A stretch of 64,000 nt of DNA from Parus major. Taxonomy: Eukaryota; Chordata; Aves; Passeriformes; Paridae. This document shows, piece after piece, positions 12,898 to 26,417 of this stretch (the first letter of the stretch is position 1; each line of letters begins with the position of its first letter). The stretch covers positions 3,346,532-3,410,531 of the forward strand of contig NC_031783.1 of NCBI RefSeq assembly GCF_001522545.3, read 5' to 3'. Position numbers and translations under genes: made by a program. The notes beneath the pieces are model-generated. The model saw only the letters and a program-made list of their open reading frames with translations. It was not told the DNA's origin and made no database searches.

Positions 12898-14022
12898 AAA
12901 TAGTTTTCTGAAATAAACTCTTTGGCTTAAAAACCTGTAGCAGATCTCATTAGGAAAAGCCATCACCTACAGGCAGCCTGCTCCATAAGAATTCAGTGGG
13001 AGTCAGGCAGTAAAACACCTTATGAAACAAGCTGGAGTTAACTTACTGCAATTTCTCATTGCAGAAATTGTAGAAAAAATGATCTCTTATATGTAGAATT
13101 TTTTTTTTTTGGTGTCAGTTTCTTCCTTTGTATTTAATCATCTCCTTGAGTTCTTTCAAATGAAGAATTTCTCCACCTGAATAAATGGCATCACCTCAGT
13201 CCTGCTCAGCGTTTCTCCCCATCCCTTTTTCTTCTTTTCTAATGTGTGCACATCTCACTGCACCTTTCTGTGAGGGAACCTGGCCATGGTGGTTTTTGGG
13301 TTCCTTGAGACACAACAAACTGTGATCCCCACCTTGTTTTACTCCTGCCAGACAAACAGGAGGCATAAAGAACATAAATTCAGTGATAGCCTGCAGGAAA
13401 GCTCCAAGAGTAGGGCTACATTTTCTCTCTTCTTAATTATAGTTGCTTAGAGGAAAAAAAACATCACATAGAAATCACATTTCTGTCAGAAAATCTTGGA
13501 CTTGTTATTTCTACAAATAAGTTTAAGATTAATGAAACTGAGAGCAGCGAGCTTGCACCTATTAGGGCTTCAAATAACCTTAAGGCTGATGAAAATAAAA
13601 GGAGCTGCTCAGTTCAAAAAGGCTTTTTCCCCCTATATTTTCTCCATTTTGGTTAGACTGCACTACCAGGGTGCTTTCTGAAGCATTTTTCTATATTAAA
13701 GGAGAAACTCACAGGAAAGGCTTTTAAGAATATCCACAGGTGAACAGATGGAGACCCTTCTGTCTTTCTGTACCACCGTTCCAAGGGAATTTGAGGACAG
13801 AATTTTCTAAGCACCCATTCTTTGATGCACCAAGATAAATCACAGGCACATTCCCCTAAAGGTTGTGATGGGAGCTCCAGCCTACCTTGAAATTCTCCAC
13901 TGGAATAATTTGTAGGAATCGGGGTCAGGGAATTGATTTGCTCGAAAGCAGTTTATTTGAATTTGAATATTTTGAAATGGTGCTGGGCACCTCTGGTAGC
14001 GTGCCTGAAGCAAGATGATCCT

Positions 14023-14067
14023 GTTACCATGGTTTCAGGCTGAGATTTGGGTTACTATGGTGTCAGC
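14023..14067. repeat. Two copies of an RFX-like 17-mer, 28-bp period
   Basis: GTTACCATGGTTTCAGG at 14023-14039 and GTTACTATGGTGTCAGC at 14051-14067 match at most positions. The first resembles an X-box palindrome built on CCATGG. The motif match is visible; any binding is inference. Confidence 0.5.
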
Positions 14068-15832
14068 CTTTCCTTCTTGCTATGCAGGAAAGTAGAGTGT
14101 GACCTGGGCAAGGTCATGGAGACTTAAATCCTCCAAGAGGCTAAGCTGGAACAGCAGAATTCGTCACTGCAGAGAAGGGCTGCTGGTGCCTGAAGAGAGA
14201 CCCGAGCCCTTCCTGTGCTTTCTTGGAAAGTGCTGGGCTCCAGCCCAGGGAATTCAGCATTCCCCAGGGGCCTGGACTTTATTGCAAATTTTGTCCAGCT
14301 GGGATTAACATCCAGGGCTCAAAGGCATGTTCCTCTCTCCAAAAGCTGTGGTGGTTGCATCCTCTCCCCTGCAGCAAAACCAAAGTGTCCCCCATTCCAA
14401 ATGGGCTGAGGACACAAACAGTCCCTGGGGTGAGAGCTGTCACCATGAACATGATATTGCTGCCTTTATGTTTTCCTTTGTCATTTTGTTTGTGCCCAGT
14501 GCTTAATGCGTGTTTTTATTTTTTTAATACACTTTTCTTTCCCCTAAATGTGAAGCAAGCTGACCTTCCATTTCACTGCAAGAAATTAAATTAATTCCCT
14601 GTATCGTCATACATTAATTCCCTGTGATTTGTTCTAGTTGTCTTAAGCAGTTTATAAAGCTTGGGTTTTTCTGCTTGATTTTTATATCTTCATGTCTAGA
14701 TAGATTGACCCTGAGTGACAGATTTGAACCAGGCAGTTTAAAGGGCTGGCACACTGTAGTGTGGAGCCCAAACTGGGAACAGGCACCACAGTTTGAGGGA
14801 TTGGATCATGGCAAGCCAAAAAAATCCCTCAGAGCTTTTTTTCTTAGAGAAAGCAGCAACATGCAAGGGAAACCAGGCTGGATCACAAGACGCCAAGGAA
14901 AAAACCCAAACTTGATGCACAACTCTTCTCCAGCCCCAGAGAACCCTGCAGCAAACATTTAAACAGTAACAGGGCTTCTTCATTATTTAATTAATGGACT
15001 AGTTACTGTTGGGTTCTTTTTTATTGCCAAGTATGTTTGGGTTCGGGTTTTCTTCCTTTAAGTAGGGTTTTTAATTTTGCATCCTGGGATTCAAGTATGT
15101 AAATTCCACTCGAGTCTTCTTCCAGCTTCTTAAATCCTGCTGCAGTGTTTGCCTTTTGAGGTTTGATTTTGGCTTTCTCTCTGTAATCTGGAGATAGAGT
15201 TACATCAGAGGGCTGCTACAAGGATGATATCACAGCATTCTGATGCCATGGTAATAGATGCAGACTCAGTCTCATATCTCTTGATTGCACCCGGAGAAGT
15301 GCCAATTTATCTATTTCATCACAGTGAAGCAGCTCTTCCCTCCTGAGTGTACAGTTCTTCTGAGTGTTATTCCCAAGTAATAACATTATCTCTCCAGCTT
15401 ATACCTGGAGGGGAATTATGTGAAGTAGCAGTGTAGTATAATTATTTCAGTGAAAATCTGCAGCCCTGACCAAAACAAAGAAAAAAGCAGCTCGGTTCTA
15501 GCTCCACACACACACAAACAGGTACAATAATCAGGGGCACAGCAGTGATTTTCATTTCTCTACATCAGTCTGACTGGAAGTGATCCGAATGGCACTTTGG
15601 GATGCATTAAGGATGCTGCTCCTGAAGGAAATTGTGTTACTTGGAATGAAACAAATGTTTAATATTTCTGGTTTCTCTCGCCTGTCTCATCCTGTTTCCT
15701 TGCAGGATTGCACCTGCCCTTCTCCCCAGGTGTGTCAGGGCTGCTGGGCCACATCTCTTCTTTAGCTGGGTGTTATCATTTGGAAGTATGGAAAGGAAAC
15801 CAAAGAATCCAGGGAAGTGTAGAACTGGAAAT

Positions 15833-15865
15833 CAATTGCTCCTCAATTGCTCCTAAACAATTGCT
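15833..15865. repeat. 11-bp tandem duplication with three CAATTG sites
   Basis: CAATTGCTCCT occurs at 15833-15843 and 15844-15854, and CAATTGCT again at 15858-15865. Short local duplication. Confidence 0.85.
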
Positions 15866-16158
15866 TTGTTTCTTACCAACACAGTGGACTGGGACAGGAT
15901 CCTGCCACAGGATTAAAGGTGTCAAGAAAAGGACATTTATAAAACAATTCTTTGCTTTCAGAATCTTGATCATCATTCCACTTTACTCTTTGCTTTCCTG
16001 TGTGCTAACCCCCTGTATCTTCTGCATTTTTGATTTTATATTTGTGCTTTTGATGCCCTGAAAATCCTGAAAAGACGTAGCAGGGGTGAGCAGAGCCCTG
16101 ACTGATGCCAGTGCTGGTTTGTTCTGCTGGCACCTATTGGGTGCAGTCAAACCCTGGA

Positions 16159-16190
16159 GTTATTTTAGGGAGTTATTTTAGTTATTTTAG
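16159..16190. repeat. Three near-tandem GTTATTTTAG copies
   Basis: GTTATTTTAG occurs at 16159, 16172 and 16181. Minor replication-slippage repeat. Confidence 0.85.
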
Positions 16191-17633
16191 CCAGATCTGG
16201 GCTGCTCACAGAATTTATTTCATCTGGGCAGTGTTTGGGGGCTTTTCTAAAGGCTCAGCTCACAGCAGGGTTTGGGTATAAAGATGGGGCTAGTGTTGAG
16301 AAGCAGCTGTGTGAATATGAATTTTGGTTTTTCTGAAAAAGAAAGATTATTTCCTGAAAAATCAGAGGAATTTATTGCATTGTTAAATGAAAATATTCAT
16401 TGTTCTATTTGTTATCTTGATTAAATTTAGGTGTTGCCAGATATTTGCTCACTAGGGAGCAGAAAATCAATGACAGAGGTAAATGTGGAATGATTCCTGA
16501 TTGCCAGACTAGAAGATGATTGTTGTTTCAGTCTTCTCATGATCATTGTTATCTAAAAAGTAACCAGGAATGGAAAAGGCACATATATAAAATAACTATT
16601 TTAGTCCCTTTTTTTTGCCTTCCAGTAAAATTTGAAGAGTTGCTATTCTTTTCTTAACCTAGTAGATTTTAATAACAAGCTAGCAAGTTTAAAAACCAGA
16701 AAATGCTGCTTGAGTGAAGAATTATCTGAATTTCATTTTGCAGGAGCACTCAGCAAGCTGCCAACAGCCCAGCCCTGGCTGTAGAGATGGTGCCTTGGTA
16801 TTCAAGTGGAGAACTTTGCACTAATTTAAATCATTAAGATGAACTGGCACACAACAAATCTAATTCCCAGGGGGGCTCTAAATGTGCCAGCAGTTTATCC
16901 AAGTCGACCTCAGACTCTCTCATGTGTAAGCAAGTCGAGGGGCACCATCTGCAGCTGCCCTTTGGAGCTCTTAGGGGTCAGGGAGGGCTTAGCATTGAAT
17001 TCCAACCAGTTATTTATGGGAGAAAAAGAGAGCCTTTAAACAGCCACAATTTTAAGTGAATTATTCCATGCTCTGTGAGCTCTGTGATAGTTAAACATGC
17101 AAACAGCCTCTTGCAATCTTGCTCATTTTTAGACATACATGTGATTAAACTGCTGTAGCATCTGAATTGTGTTGCAAACTTCAGTGTTTCCAAGGTGAGG
17201 TCTGTTCAAGTGTGTACACTGAATCTTTTTTTCATGACCTGAAGTACTGTGGCTGCATATTTTACTTATTTTATAGTTTCTGCATTGAAGGTAGGCTTTT
17301 TAGAATGTCTTGACACTAAACAATTTCACAAAGCAGGACTGAGGTGGCTGTCATTGAAATTACGTTATACAGCAAATTATCATGATTTTTGCTAGTATAA
17401 AGTGAAAACTTTCTGTAATTATTCACTTTTTGATGTTTGGGTTTTTCTAAGATGGAAACCCAACAAAATGAGGCACAAAACTTTACAGATATTTCTGAGG
17501 CATTTTGAGGGGGTGAAGTGATACTGCTAGAACTGATTAGAAACCATGGGGCTGTAATGAATTTCATTTTTCACTCTGAGAAGTGTGGCTCCTAACCTTC
17601 TGAAAATACAGGTGAAGTGACCTTCTTCATGCA

Positions 17634-18239
17634 AAGTATCTATCTATATCTGTATCTATATCTATCTATATCTATATCATCTATATCTATATCTATATCT
17701 ATATCTATATCTATATCTATATCTATATCTATATCTATATCTATATCTATTATCTATGTATATATCTATATCTATATCTATATCTATATCTATATCTATA
17801 TCTATATCTAATCTATATCATCTATATATATATCTATATCTATATACATCTATATCTATCTGTATCTATCTATATCTAATCTATATCTATATCTATATCT
17901 AATCTATATCTATATCTATATCTANNNNNNNNNNNNNNNNNNNNNNNNNNNNNNNNNNNNNNNNNNNNNNNNNNNNNNNNNNNNNNNNNNNNNNNNNNNN
18001 NTATATCTATATCTATATCTATATCTATATCTATATCTATATCTATATCTATATCTATATCTATATCTATATCTATATCATCTATATAATTTATATCATC
18101 TATATCTATATATACATAGACATATATCTATATAGATATATAGATATATAAATACACATAGATATATAGTTATATAGATATCTAGATATCTAGATATCTA
18201 GATATATAGATATATAGGTATATAGGTATAGATATGCCC
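17634..18239. repeat. ATATCT hexanucleotide array that inverts to AGATAT
   Basis: Hundreds of bases of ATATCT/CTATAT units run from about 17634 to 18120, with a run of N inside. From about 18120 to 18239 the unit becomes AGATAT/TATAGA, the exact reverse complement, passing through TAGATATCTAGATATC around 18175-18205. The two arms could pair, so the array can form a long hairpin or cruciform. The 64-codon frame over the array is simple-repeat translation and not a protein. Confidence 0.95.
17925..18001. other. Assembly gap (77 N)
   Basis: Run of N inside the ATATCT array, with identical repeat on both sides. The real array length is unknown. Confidence 0.99.
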
Positions 18240-21200
18240 TTCTGATACAGGCACCCCTTAGGGCCACAGGTGAATATAACCTTGTTTTTCCTACACGTTC
18301 CAGAGGTGTGGATCCTTTACATGTTTCTCCTTGAATATCCACTCAGGCTGTTCTTACAGTAAAGGTTAATTGCAGGAAAAGCTGTTCTCCTGATGTTAGC
18401 ACAGGTCAGTGTTAGTCCCATCTGTAGAGTGCCAGAAAACACTGGAATGCTGTTACAGTCTAGCTGTGTCATGTGGTAGAGCTAAAAAATCCCTTCCTTG
18501 CCTAAAGAGAATACAGAAATTGACCTTTTAAAATCAGTGTTGGGGAAAAAAACCTAAACACAAATCATTGCACTTTTGTTGTGATGTGGTTTTTAGTGCC
18601 TTAGATTGAATTCACCACAAAGATTTTTAAAGAATAAAATGGGAATAATATTACTCATCTGTGAATAACTTCATAAAGTATTTCTTAGCTGTAATTAAAT
18701 CACAAGTTGGGCTGAAGTCATTGATTTAGCATCTCAGATAATCTGGCTGGTTGGTGCACTGTGATAATGGCACTGTGTTATGAAGAGCTGCCATTCCTCA
18801 CAGGTGTGTTGTAAGGTTTGATCATTACTTAAAAGAGAGAAGAATAAAAACAACATGGGAAACCTGTCTGTTGGAAACCCTTTGAGCTTAGCTGCTTTCA
18901 AACCCAGAATGCTATCTGAAAAGTTAGTAAAGGAAATAATTTAGAGTCTCTTGCCCATAAGAAAAGATTATCTGAGTTGTGGTAATGAACTAAGCCAGAT
19001 TTCATGTCAGTACAGGCAGGCTGACAGGGGTACTGGTGGTCTGGATCCCCAACAGGATCCAAACCAGACCAAGGATCTTTAATCCTGTCCCAGACTGGAA
19101 GGGGCCTTGCTGGAAGGGAAAGCCATGCTTTGTGTGGTGTTGCAGCCCCTGTGACTGTGCTCCCTCTCACCACGGTGTGATTTCTTTGTCCTCTGTCTCT
19201 TCTCAGAGTCCACAGATTGCTTTTTGACAGCTGCAGCCCTCCCTGCTCTCAAGACTTTCCATTTGGCAGATTATCTCCACAGGAATATTTCCCATTTTTC
19301 CTCCTGTGTTTGCATGTCTGTGATAACTTGACATCCATTCCTGGAGCCTCCTTATGGAATCAGCACCCGCCTTGTTGTGCTCAGGTGCTTTTGGAACCTG
19401 CCAGGGCTTGGAGAGATGGCAGTGTTGGTATTCCCTTTCAACAATGAGCCACTTACTCATTTTCTTCTATGCTATTTTTATTTTAGCCTTGCCTCTTACA
19501 GCTTGTCAGAAGTGTCTCTATTCATGCATTTCTTCTGTTTGTGGATCTGGTACAACTAAATCACCCATCACCAGGCTGATGGGTATATCATGGCCATAGA
19601 TATTTAGTTTTCCTCCTGCTTGCAGCAGCCCCACGTTGTGACTGCTGCTGTGTGTGGCACAAAGTGCCTGAGTGGTATTATTAAGAATTTAGGAGATAAT
19701 GATGTGCATAACAATTTTTTTCTCAGTTCTTTTCTGAACAAATGTGCAGAACCAAGAGCTCTGGGCTCAAAATGCTTCACTGATATTTGTGAGCCTTGTA
19801 GTAAAGGGTTGTAATTTTTCTCAGTGTCTTTCTTGGCTGTTTGGTGTCTCTGACCTGTGACAGAGCCCATCCCAGTTTGGGACAGAACTGCCAACTGCTT
19901 TCATTGTGGCCACGTGCTTTGGTCACGTGCCCTCCAAAAATTTTGATTCTGGAAGTGCCACTTAGGAATTTCTATTTCTGCTGGTTAGGAATTTATATTT
20001 CAGACGCTGCTGAAAGCAGCAGTCCAAGAGGATCTATGTATAGCTGTCATCACACTCTCTCTTCAAATGGAAAATTGTGATACTGTGACATTTTAAGGAA
20101 ACAATAACAAAAATCACAAATCAGTGGAAGCACTATTTAGTTCAGTGTAATAGATGAATAACACTGTGGATAATTTTACCACTCCTATATTTAGGGAAAC
20201 AAGGCCCTGTAGTATGTTGGTAACAGCAGAACTTGCTCAGTGTGAAGCACCAGCTGGTGTTCTATAAATGCAGATCTTAGGGCACACATCCCAAGAATGT
20301 GAGTACCAGAGAAATCACAGCCACTGCCACCAAATGGGTCATTCCATGGAAATCACAGTAAATCACACAGACAAGCTGGGAGTCAGAGCACTCAGTGCTT
20401 TACCTGGAAATGTTTCCCCCAATGAAACCTGGATTTTTGGGGGCTTGGCAGCTGAGCCCTTCCCAGGCCTGTCCTGATTTGTCCCTCCCCAGGGCTGGCA
20501 TGGTGTGTCCAGCCAGAAGATGTGACAGCTCCGAGCTTTGCTTTCTGCTCTCTCTGCTTTGACAAAAGAAATGGTTAAACCTGGGGCAATTGAAATGCAG
20601 TCACATGGAATGAAGGGATCTAGACAAAACTAATAAATGCTTATCTGTGTCAGTCCCAGAGGTTCCTGGAAGTTTAGCAGTCACTTTCAGTTATAAATTT
20701 AACTTTCTGAAAACTGTGGGGAGTTTTCCTTAACTTTAATGCATTATAAATGTCCCTTAGTTTGTAGAAGCAGTTATTTGGGGAAATTGGTCCAGCTAAA
20801 TTGACATTTACCTGTTCATATAGAACAGGATTCTTTGTTTCCTGGGGATTCTTGCCAAGATTTTGAATAGAAGGATTGCTTTTGCAAATCTCTGGTTCCC
20901 TTTTTTATGGGAAGTGGACAGCTTGGTGGCTTGGGACTTCCCCTTTGTGAAGCTCAGTTCAGCATTACAGAGGTGCCCAATGAAGGCACATGCAGGATAC
21001 ACCTCTGGAATCTGTGAGAAACTGGAATCAGGTAAAAACTCTAAAATAAGTCAGTTTCTGCTCTCCTCTTCAGGCAAATGTGTGATCAGTCCCTCAGTTA
21101 TTCCTTGTAAGAAATTTGCTGGTGCCATCTTCACTGCAGTGATTAAAAGGGTATTGTAGCAACTCTTATTTGTAACACCCTATTTAGACCCAGATTTTTA

Positions 21201-21443
21201 TTTTCACCACTTAAAATCTTTTACTGTTGCACAGGAGTAGCAAAAAAATAATTATCTTCTACTCAAGATTTTGTATTTATCCTTTTGTCCAGTATTCACA
21301 GTGTTGGGAAACAAATGAGCATTGCTGGTGTGAAAGGTCTGTTTTAAGGTAGGTTGTTAGACAGATTCCTAGCAGCTGAATGAGAAGAAATGTAGATTTT
21401 GACAAAAATTAAAGGTGTGCACCATAAAGTTCTACACTTTACT
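18240..21443. other. Unique non-coding DNA
   Basis: Mixed composition with GC-richer patches at 19010-19260 and 19840-19960. Short overlapping frames on both strands have no recognisable domains. No known repeat was recognised. Confidence 0.55.
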
Positions 21444-21844
21444 NNNNNNNNNNNNNNNNNNNNNNNNNNNNNNNNNNNNNNNNNNNNNNNNNNNNNNNNN
21501 NNNNNNNNNNNNNNNNNNNNNNNNNNNNNNNNNNNNNNNNNNNNNNNNNNNNNNNNNNNNNNNNNNNNNNNNNNNNNNNNNNNNNNNNNNNNNNNNNNNN
21601 NNNNNNNNNNNNNNNNNNNNNNNNNNNNNNNNNNNNNNNNNNNNNNNNNNNNNNNNNNNNNNNNNNNNNNNNNNNNNNNNNNNNNNNNNNNNNNNNNNNN
21701 NNNNNNNNNNNNNNNNNNNNNNNNNNNNNNNNNNNNNNNNNNNNNNNNNNNNNNNNNNNNNNNNNNNNNNNNNNNNNNNNNNNNNNNNNNNNNNNNNNNN
21801 NNNNNNNNNNNNNNNNNNNNNNNNNNNNNNNNNNNNNNNNNNNN
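21444..21844. other. Assembly gap (401 N)
   Basis: Run of N. Unlike the other gaps, the flanks are not clearly one tandem array: the left is AT-rich and the right begins GGCTGTAGGCTGAGCTGAGG, which contains short GGCTG/GCTGA repeats. Confidence 0.99.
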
Positions 21845-23797
21845 GGCTGTAGGCTGAGCTGAGGGGGCTCAGGCACAGCAGCAGTTTGTTTAAAAGCTCC
21901 AGCAGAACCTTTGCCTTCAGCTGTCCAGGCAGGTAAGATGCATCACAGGGATGGAGGCAGCAGAGGCTCAGATCCATCACTGGAATCACTGGCCTGTCCA
22001 CACCGACTGCTTCTTTGTGCCACACATAAACAGAGGTGGCAGCAATTTATTGGCTTGGAAGTGCAGGAAAAAGTCCCTGTTTACTCATTTGACAGTGGTG
22101 CTGACATTCTTTTGTCTCTGATCTCCTTTGCCATCGTTCCCAGCTGTTCTTATTTATGGCAGAACTTAATGGTAGTTTGAACAGATTTTCTTTTTCAGTT
22201 CTCTCTGCTTTATTTGTGGTGGCTTGGGGTTCTTTTCATTATTATCATGGAATGGAAGGTCTTGTAAGGACTCCCAAGTGGCCATATCTGGTAGAAAGTT
22301 TGATAACATGCATTCTTAAAAAAAATAAAACATAGTTCCCGTGTTGTATTGGAATAGCTTTGTGCAGAGAGGGATTGTGGCTTCCAGCTCATTCCTTTCT
22401 CTGTCAGAGACCATTTCCATCTCCCTCTCTTGCTGAGCTAGGAAACTTCTAATCCTTTGTGTGAAGTGCATGTATGTGGAAATATTAATATTTCTAAGAA
22501 AATGAAACCAGATGAAAGTGTGAACAAAATGAAATTAATTAGGTTACTGAAATAAGAAGATAATCCCATATTATCACCTTGTCCCCTTATTTATCTGCAG
22601 CTTGTAGAAGAAGTGAGGCCATGATTTTGCTGCAATATTATTTTATAGTTGCATGAGCTTTCTTCAAGTACAGGGAGAGGTTTTCAAAAGATCTTTCAGT
22701 CTTGGTTCTGAATTCTTATGCATGAAGGAAGAATTGAAATATTCATGTGATAACTTTGTGAGAGGAGTTAATCTCAGCATGGAAATAATGCCTCTTTAGC
22801 AGTGAAAGATGATCCATGCTGTCCATGGGGTGCTAATAAAACATTCCATGTGCCAGGAGAATCTGTTTCTCTCTGTCCTTAATAAGAATATGTCTGTATC
22901 TAATAGTGATAAAATGAAGTTTAAGCTATTAATAACTTCTGTTGTATGCTTTTAATGAAAAAAATAAATTACAGTAAGGAGCAGAAAGGTGGGAAATGTT
23001 TGGTGAGGCCACACCAAGGGATGAGCAGCAGCCAAATGGATCTTTGGCACGTTTTCCACCCAGCCACATTCCCAGAGAAACTGTGTAATGCTAATGCTGG
23101 TTTGTAATAATGTTAATGCTGAATGTATTGACAGTGTGCAACACAAGGAAATTTGCACAATGCAAAATGTTTTCAGTTCCATAAGACTGGAAGAGGTGAT
23201 GGGATTGCCTTCCTTTTCCTTCAGGGGGTGGGGAAGAAATGAGGAGAGGTTATGGCTGATGTGGAAAATGAGCAGCAGTGTTTTCCATGTCCCATCCCCT
23301 TTACTCTGAGGTTGCAGAAAGCACCAGCTGCCAATAACACTGTAAATAACAGGAATTTGAACACTGTGGCTGCACATTTTTCCAATGTTTTTGCTTTAAC
23401 TGGAGAGTATTTTGCTGGAAGCTTAAGCTTCCTCCTTCCTTCACTTTTTCTTTGAATCTCTGTTATCTTCATGTATTTATACCAGGTACATTCACTCAGT
23501 GATCTTCATTGTGACATTGTCCCTAGGGAAAACTGATGGCTCTAATTGCCATTTTTAGTGTTAGAAACAACCAAAGGACAATTTTAAAAAGCACTTTGCA
23601 TTGGTTAAATTCTACTTTCCTAATTTTCTCAAGATTTAAGTTAAATCAGTCCTGAATCCTAAAGATCTGCCATTAAGATATTATCATCCATTGAGTTCCA
23701 GAGACACTTCAAACTTACCTGTGTAATTCCTGTAAGAAACATGCTGGAGAACAGAAGTGATGTTTCTGGCTTAGAGATTTTTTCAATAGCTTCCATG

Positions 23798-23827
23798 ACT
23801 ATGGAACTATGGACTATGGAACTGTGG
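23798..23827. repeat. ACTATGGA short tandem repeat, about 4 copies
   Basis: ACTATGGA at 23798, 23806 and 23813, then ACTGTGG at 23821. Slippage repeat. Confidence 0.85.
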
Positions 23828-26274
23828 TTCTTGTTTCCATCAGGTGTGTGTACAGATTCCTGTGGTTTCTGTGTGCCCAGAGCAGCCCCTGTCCCCATGG
23901 GCATGGTGCTGTGGGTGCTGCTGGGGGTGCTGGTGGCCCTGGACAGGTTTGGCTCGTGGTACTGGATCTGTCAGCTCTTGCAGACCCAACTGCTGCTCTC
24001 TGGAGCTTGTCTCCTCCTGGGACACATTCCCAGATACCTTCCCAGTGCTGTTTTCTGGCACCTCCTTCTCCTTTTGCATCCGCTGGTATCTGCAGGATCC
24101 ACCTGCACAGTGTCAGTGCAGTGGGTCCAGCCCCTCCTCCAGAACTCCTCCCCTGTCATCCAGAGAATCAGACCTTTTGATATTGTTTCTACAAGTTCTA
24201 GCCACTTTCCCAGGAAAGTAACTATAAACATAGATGTTTGTACATTCCATTAAAGATTTGCCTTTTGATGGGTGTCTCTCACTGTCAGTGTGGTTGGGAA
24301 GGTGTTAACCTGACTATCCAATCCCTGGTCATGGTCAAAAACCTCTAAACACTGAAAGAACAAATAAATGATTATTATTCTTTCCCCACACCTCGAGCTG
24401 TGTGAATCATTTCGTGTCCAACAGTGACACTCCCCTGCTCTCCACCCTGCACTGCAGGAGCACCCTTTGCCAAGATGTTTGGAGCCCTGCACCTGGCAGC
24501 AGCTGGCAGTGCCATCACAGGTCCTGGAGCTTTCATTCGCAGATATTTATAGAGCTGGCAGCTTCCATTTATTGTTCACCGAGGTCTTGCTTCTGTATGT
24601 TCAACAGAAGTGTCACTGGTAATGGAGTCATGGGCAGTTTAATCTCATTAGTCCCCAGTTCTGTCCTGAGCCCCAGAAGGGACAGGCAGGGCTCAGGTTT
24701 GCAGTTTGTCCTGCTGGAAGTGTTCTGGTTCCCCAATATCTGTGGGTGTTTCTGCCCTAGATCTCCTCGTGGGGAAATGTGCACTGGGGTTCCCCCAGAG
24801 CCACAGATCTCCATTCACACAAATTACAGCAGCACTGCCCCGTGTTCCAAGGCAGCTTTTGTGAATTAGGGGCTTCAGTGAATACTTGGAATTTATTACC
24901 GATGCAATTTAGAGGAAACCTGAATTTCCACATTTAAAATGACTGTAATGTATTTAAAAACAGATTAAAAAATCCCACAGTGACTTCCCCCCACCTACCC
25001 CCCTGCCCCAGCCTGGAGTGTTTACTGGGATTCCAGGATTCATTCCTGACCAAGCTCCCTTTGCTTCTGCTTTTCCCTCTTCCACTGCTATTCCTGGACA
25101 GGACATTTATTGATGTCAGCTTCCATGACTGTCAAGGAACAATCTCATAATTTTCAGCTGCCCCTGTTTTAAGAAAATAAATCAAGGACATAAAGGTTTT
25201 TAAGACAGTGAATTAATGGAAGTGTAGACTGATCATTTATTATATCAAGCACTACTTTTGACCTACACAGAGACAACGTTGGCTGTTCCTCTGCACGTCT
25301 GTGGATTCCTTGGGTTTGAATTCTCCTTTTGCCATAATGTGAACGTTCCTTTGTCCTAGGAACAGAGCTCAGGCCAAATGGGATGAGCTGTGGTGAATAA
25401 CAGGGAGCTGTGAAGAGGAAGAGAGCAGGCAGGAGGCACTGCCAAACAATGATGTTAGAATTCCATAAATTTCCCTTTTATAGCAGCCATGGCTTCAGTA
25501 ACGTGGGTCACTGATAGCAATATTTCTGTGGTCCTTAATGGAAAGCAGATTTTTTTCAAGTCAACAAAAAAAGATCATCTGGATTAGCCTCATTAAAGTC
25601 AGTGCAATTTCTGGCCAAAGGATTGTGTCTATATGTTCTGGGAGTAAAACAGCATGTAAAATCTAACAGCAGTTTGCAGTGATTTATTGCTTCTAGTTTT
25701 CTATGATTTTTAATCATTAAAGAGTATGTAAAAACATATTTTATACACAATCTTTTATCTTACATTTATTTTTATATTTCTCCATAGGAATTTATTGCAA
25801 TAGATATATCACCATTACTATAGACATTTATAGTGCCATTAAAATTCAATGCCACCATAAATTTATGCTCCTTAAAGTTTGACATTTGTAACAGCTTCCA
25901 CAAGGGCATATTTTATACTGAAAGTGAAACTTGAAGTAGAAACTTTTCTTAAATTTAAGATGCAGTCAAGGAAAGAGATGTCTTTTATCTGCTTTTAATA
26001 AATTCAATAACTTGGGTGACACTGTGTAAGGCTCCACTTTTGGATTTAATTTGCTCAAGACACTTCAAACAAATTCCAGGTAAAACAGGATCTGAAAAAA
26101 ATATTATAAAGCTATTTTTTACTGGCTGACACACAAAACATAGATAGTATATAATGAGTTTCATGACTATGAATGAATATCTTGATTCTTCAACTAGAAA
26201 AGCTTAAAAATGACAATTCTGAATATGGAATGTTTAAGATTATTTAAAGATCACTGCAGAACCAGGCAGGAATT

Positions 26275-26294
26275 TCTCTCTCTCTCTCTCTCTC
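26275..26294. repeat. (TC)10 microsatellite
   Basis: Uninterrupted TC dinucleotides. Confidence 0.95.
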
Positions 26295-26403
26295 ATATTA
26301 GTTTCTTTATTCATAGAAATAAAATAGACTGCTGAGTAAGTATCAGCATGGAGTTGAATGTAATGTGCAAGTGAATAGCAACTTGATTTTCCTGTTGCTA
26401 ATG

Positions 26404-26417
26404 TTTTTTTTTTTTTA
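26404..26417. repeat. Poly-T tract (T14)
   Basis: Homopolymer with no recognisable element attached. Confidence 0.9.

Larger units (their letters stand above)
10671..17633. other. AT-rich unique DNA with possible conserved non-coding tracts
   Basis: No coding exon is recognised. Tracts at 11280-11560 and 12560-12870 are free of recognisable repeats, rich in TAATTA/ATTTGCAT-like motifs and closed in all frames, which is how vertebrate conserved non-coding elements often look (see findings). A GC-richer patch at 14160-14440 carries chance open frames. Conservation itself cannot be seen from one sequence. Confidence 0.5.

Noticed and set aside
21399..22025. Open frames of 145-197 codons across 21444-21844
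   Set aside because: Run of N; the visible ends match no known protein.
23741..24253. 170-codon plus-strand frame with a Leu-rich middle that looks membrane-like
   Set aside because: GC-rich CTG/GTG sequence gives Leu/Val by default, all three plus frames are open over much of it, and no family was recognised.
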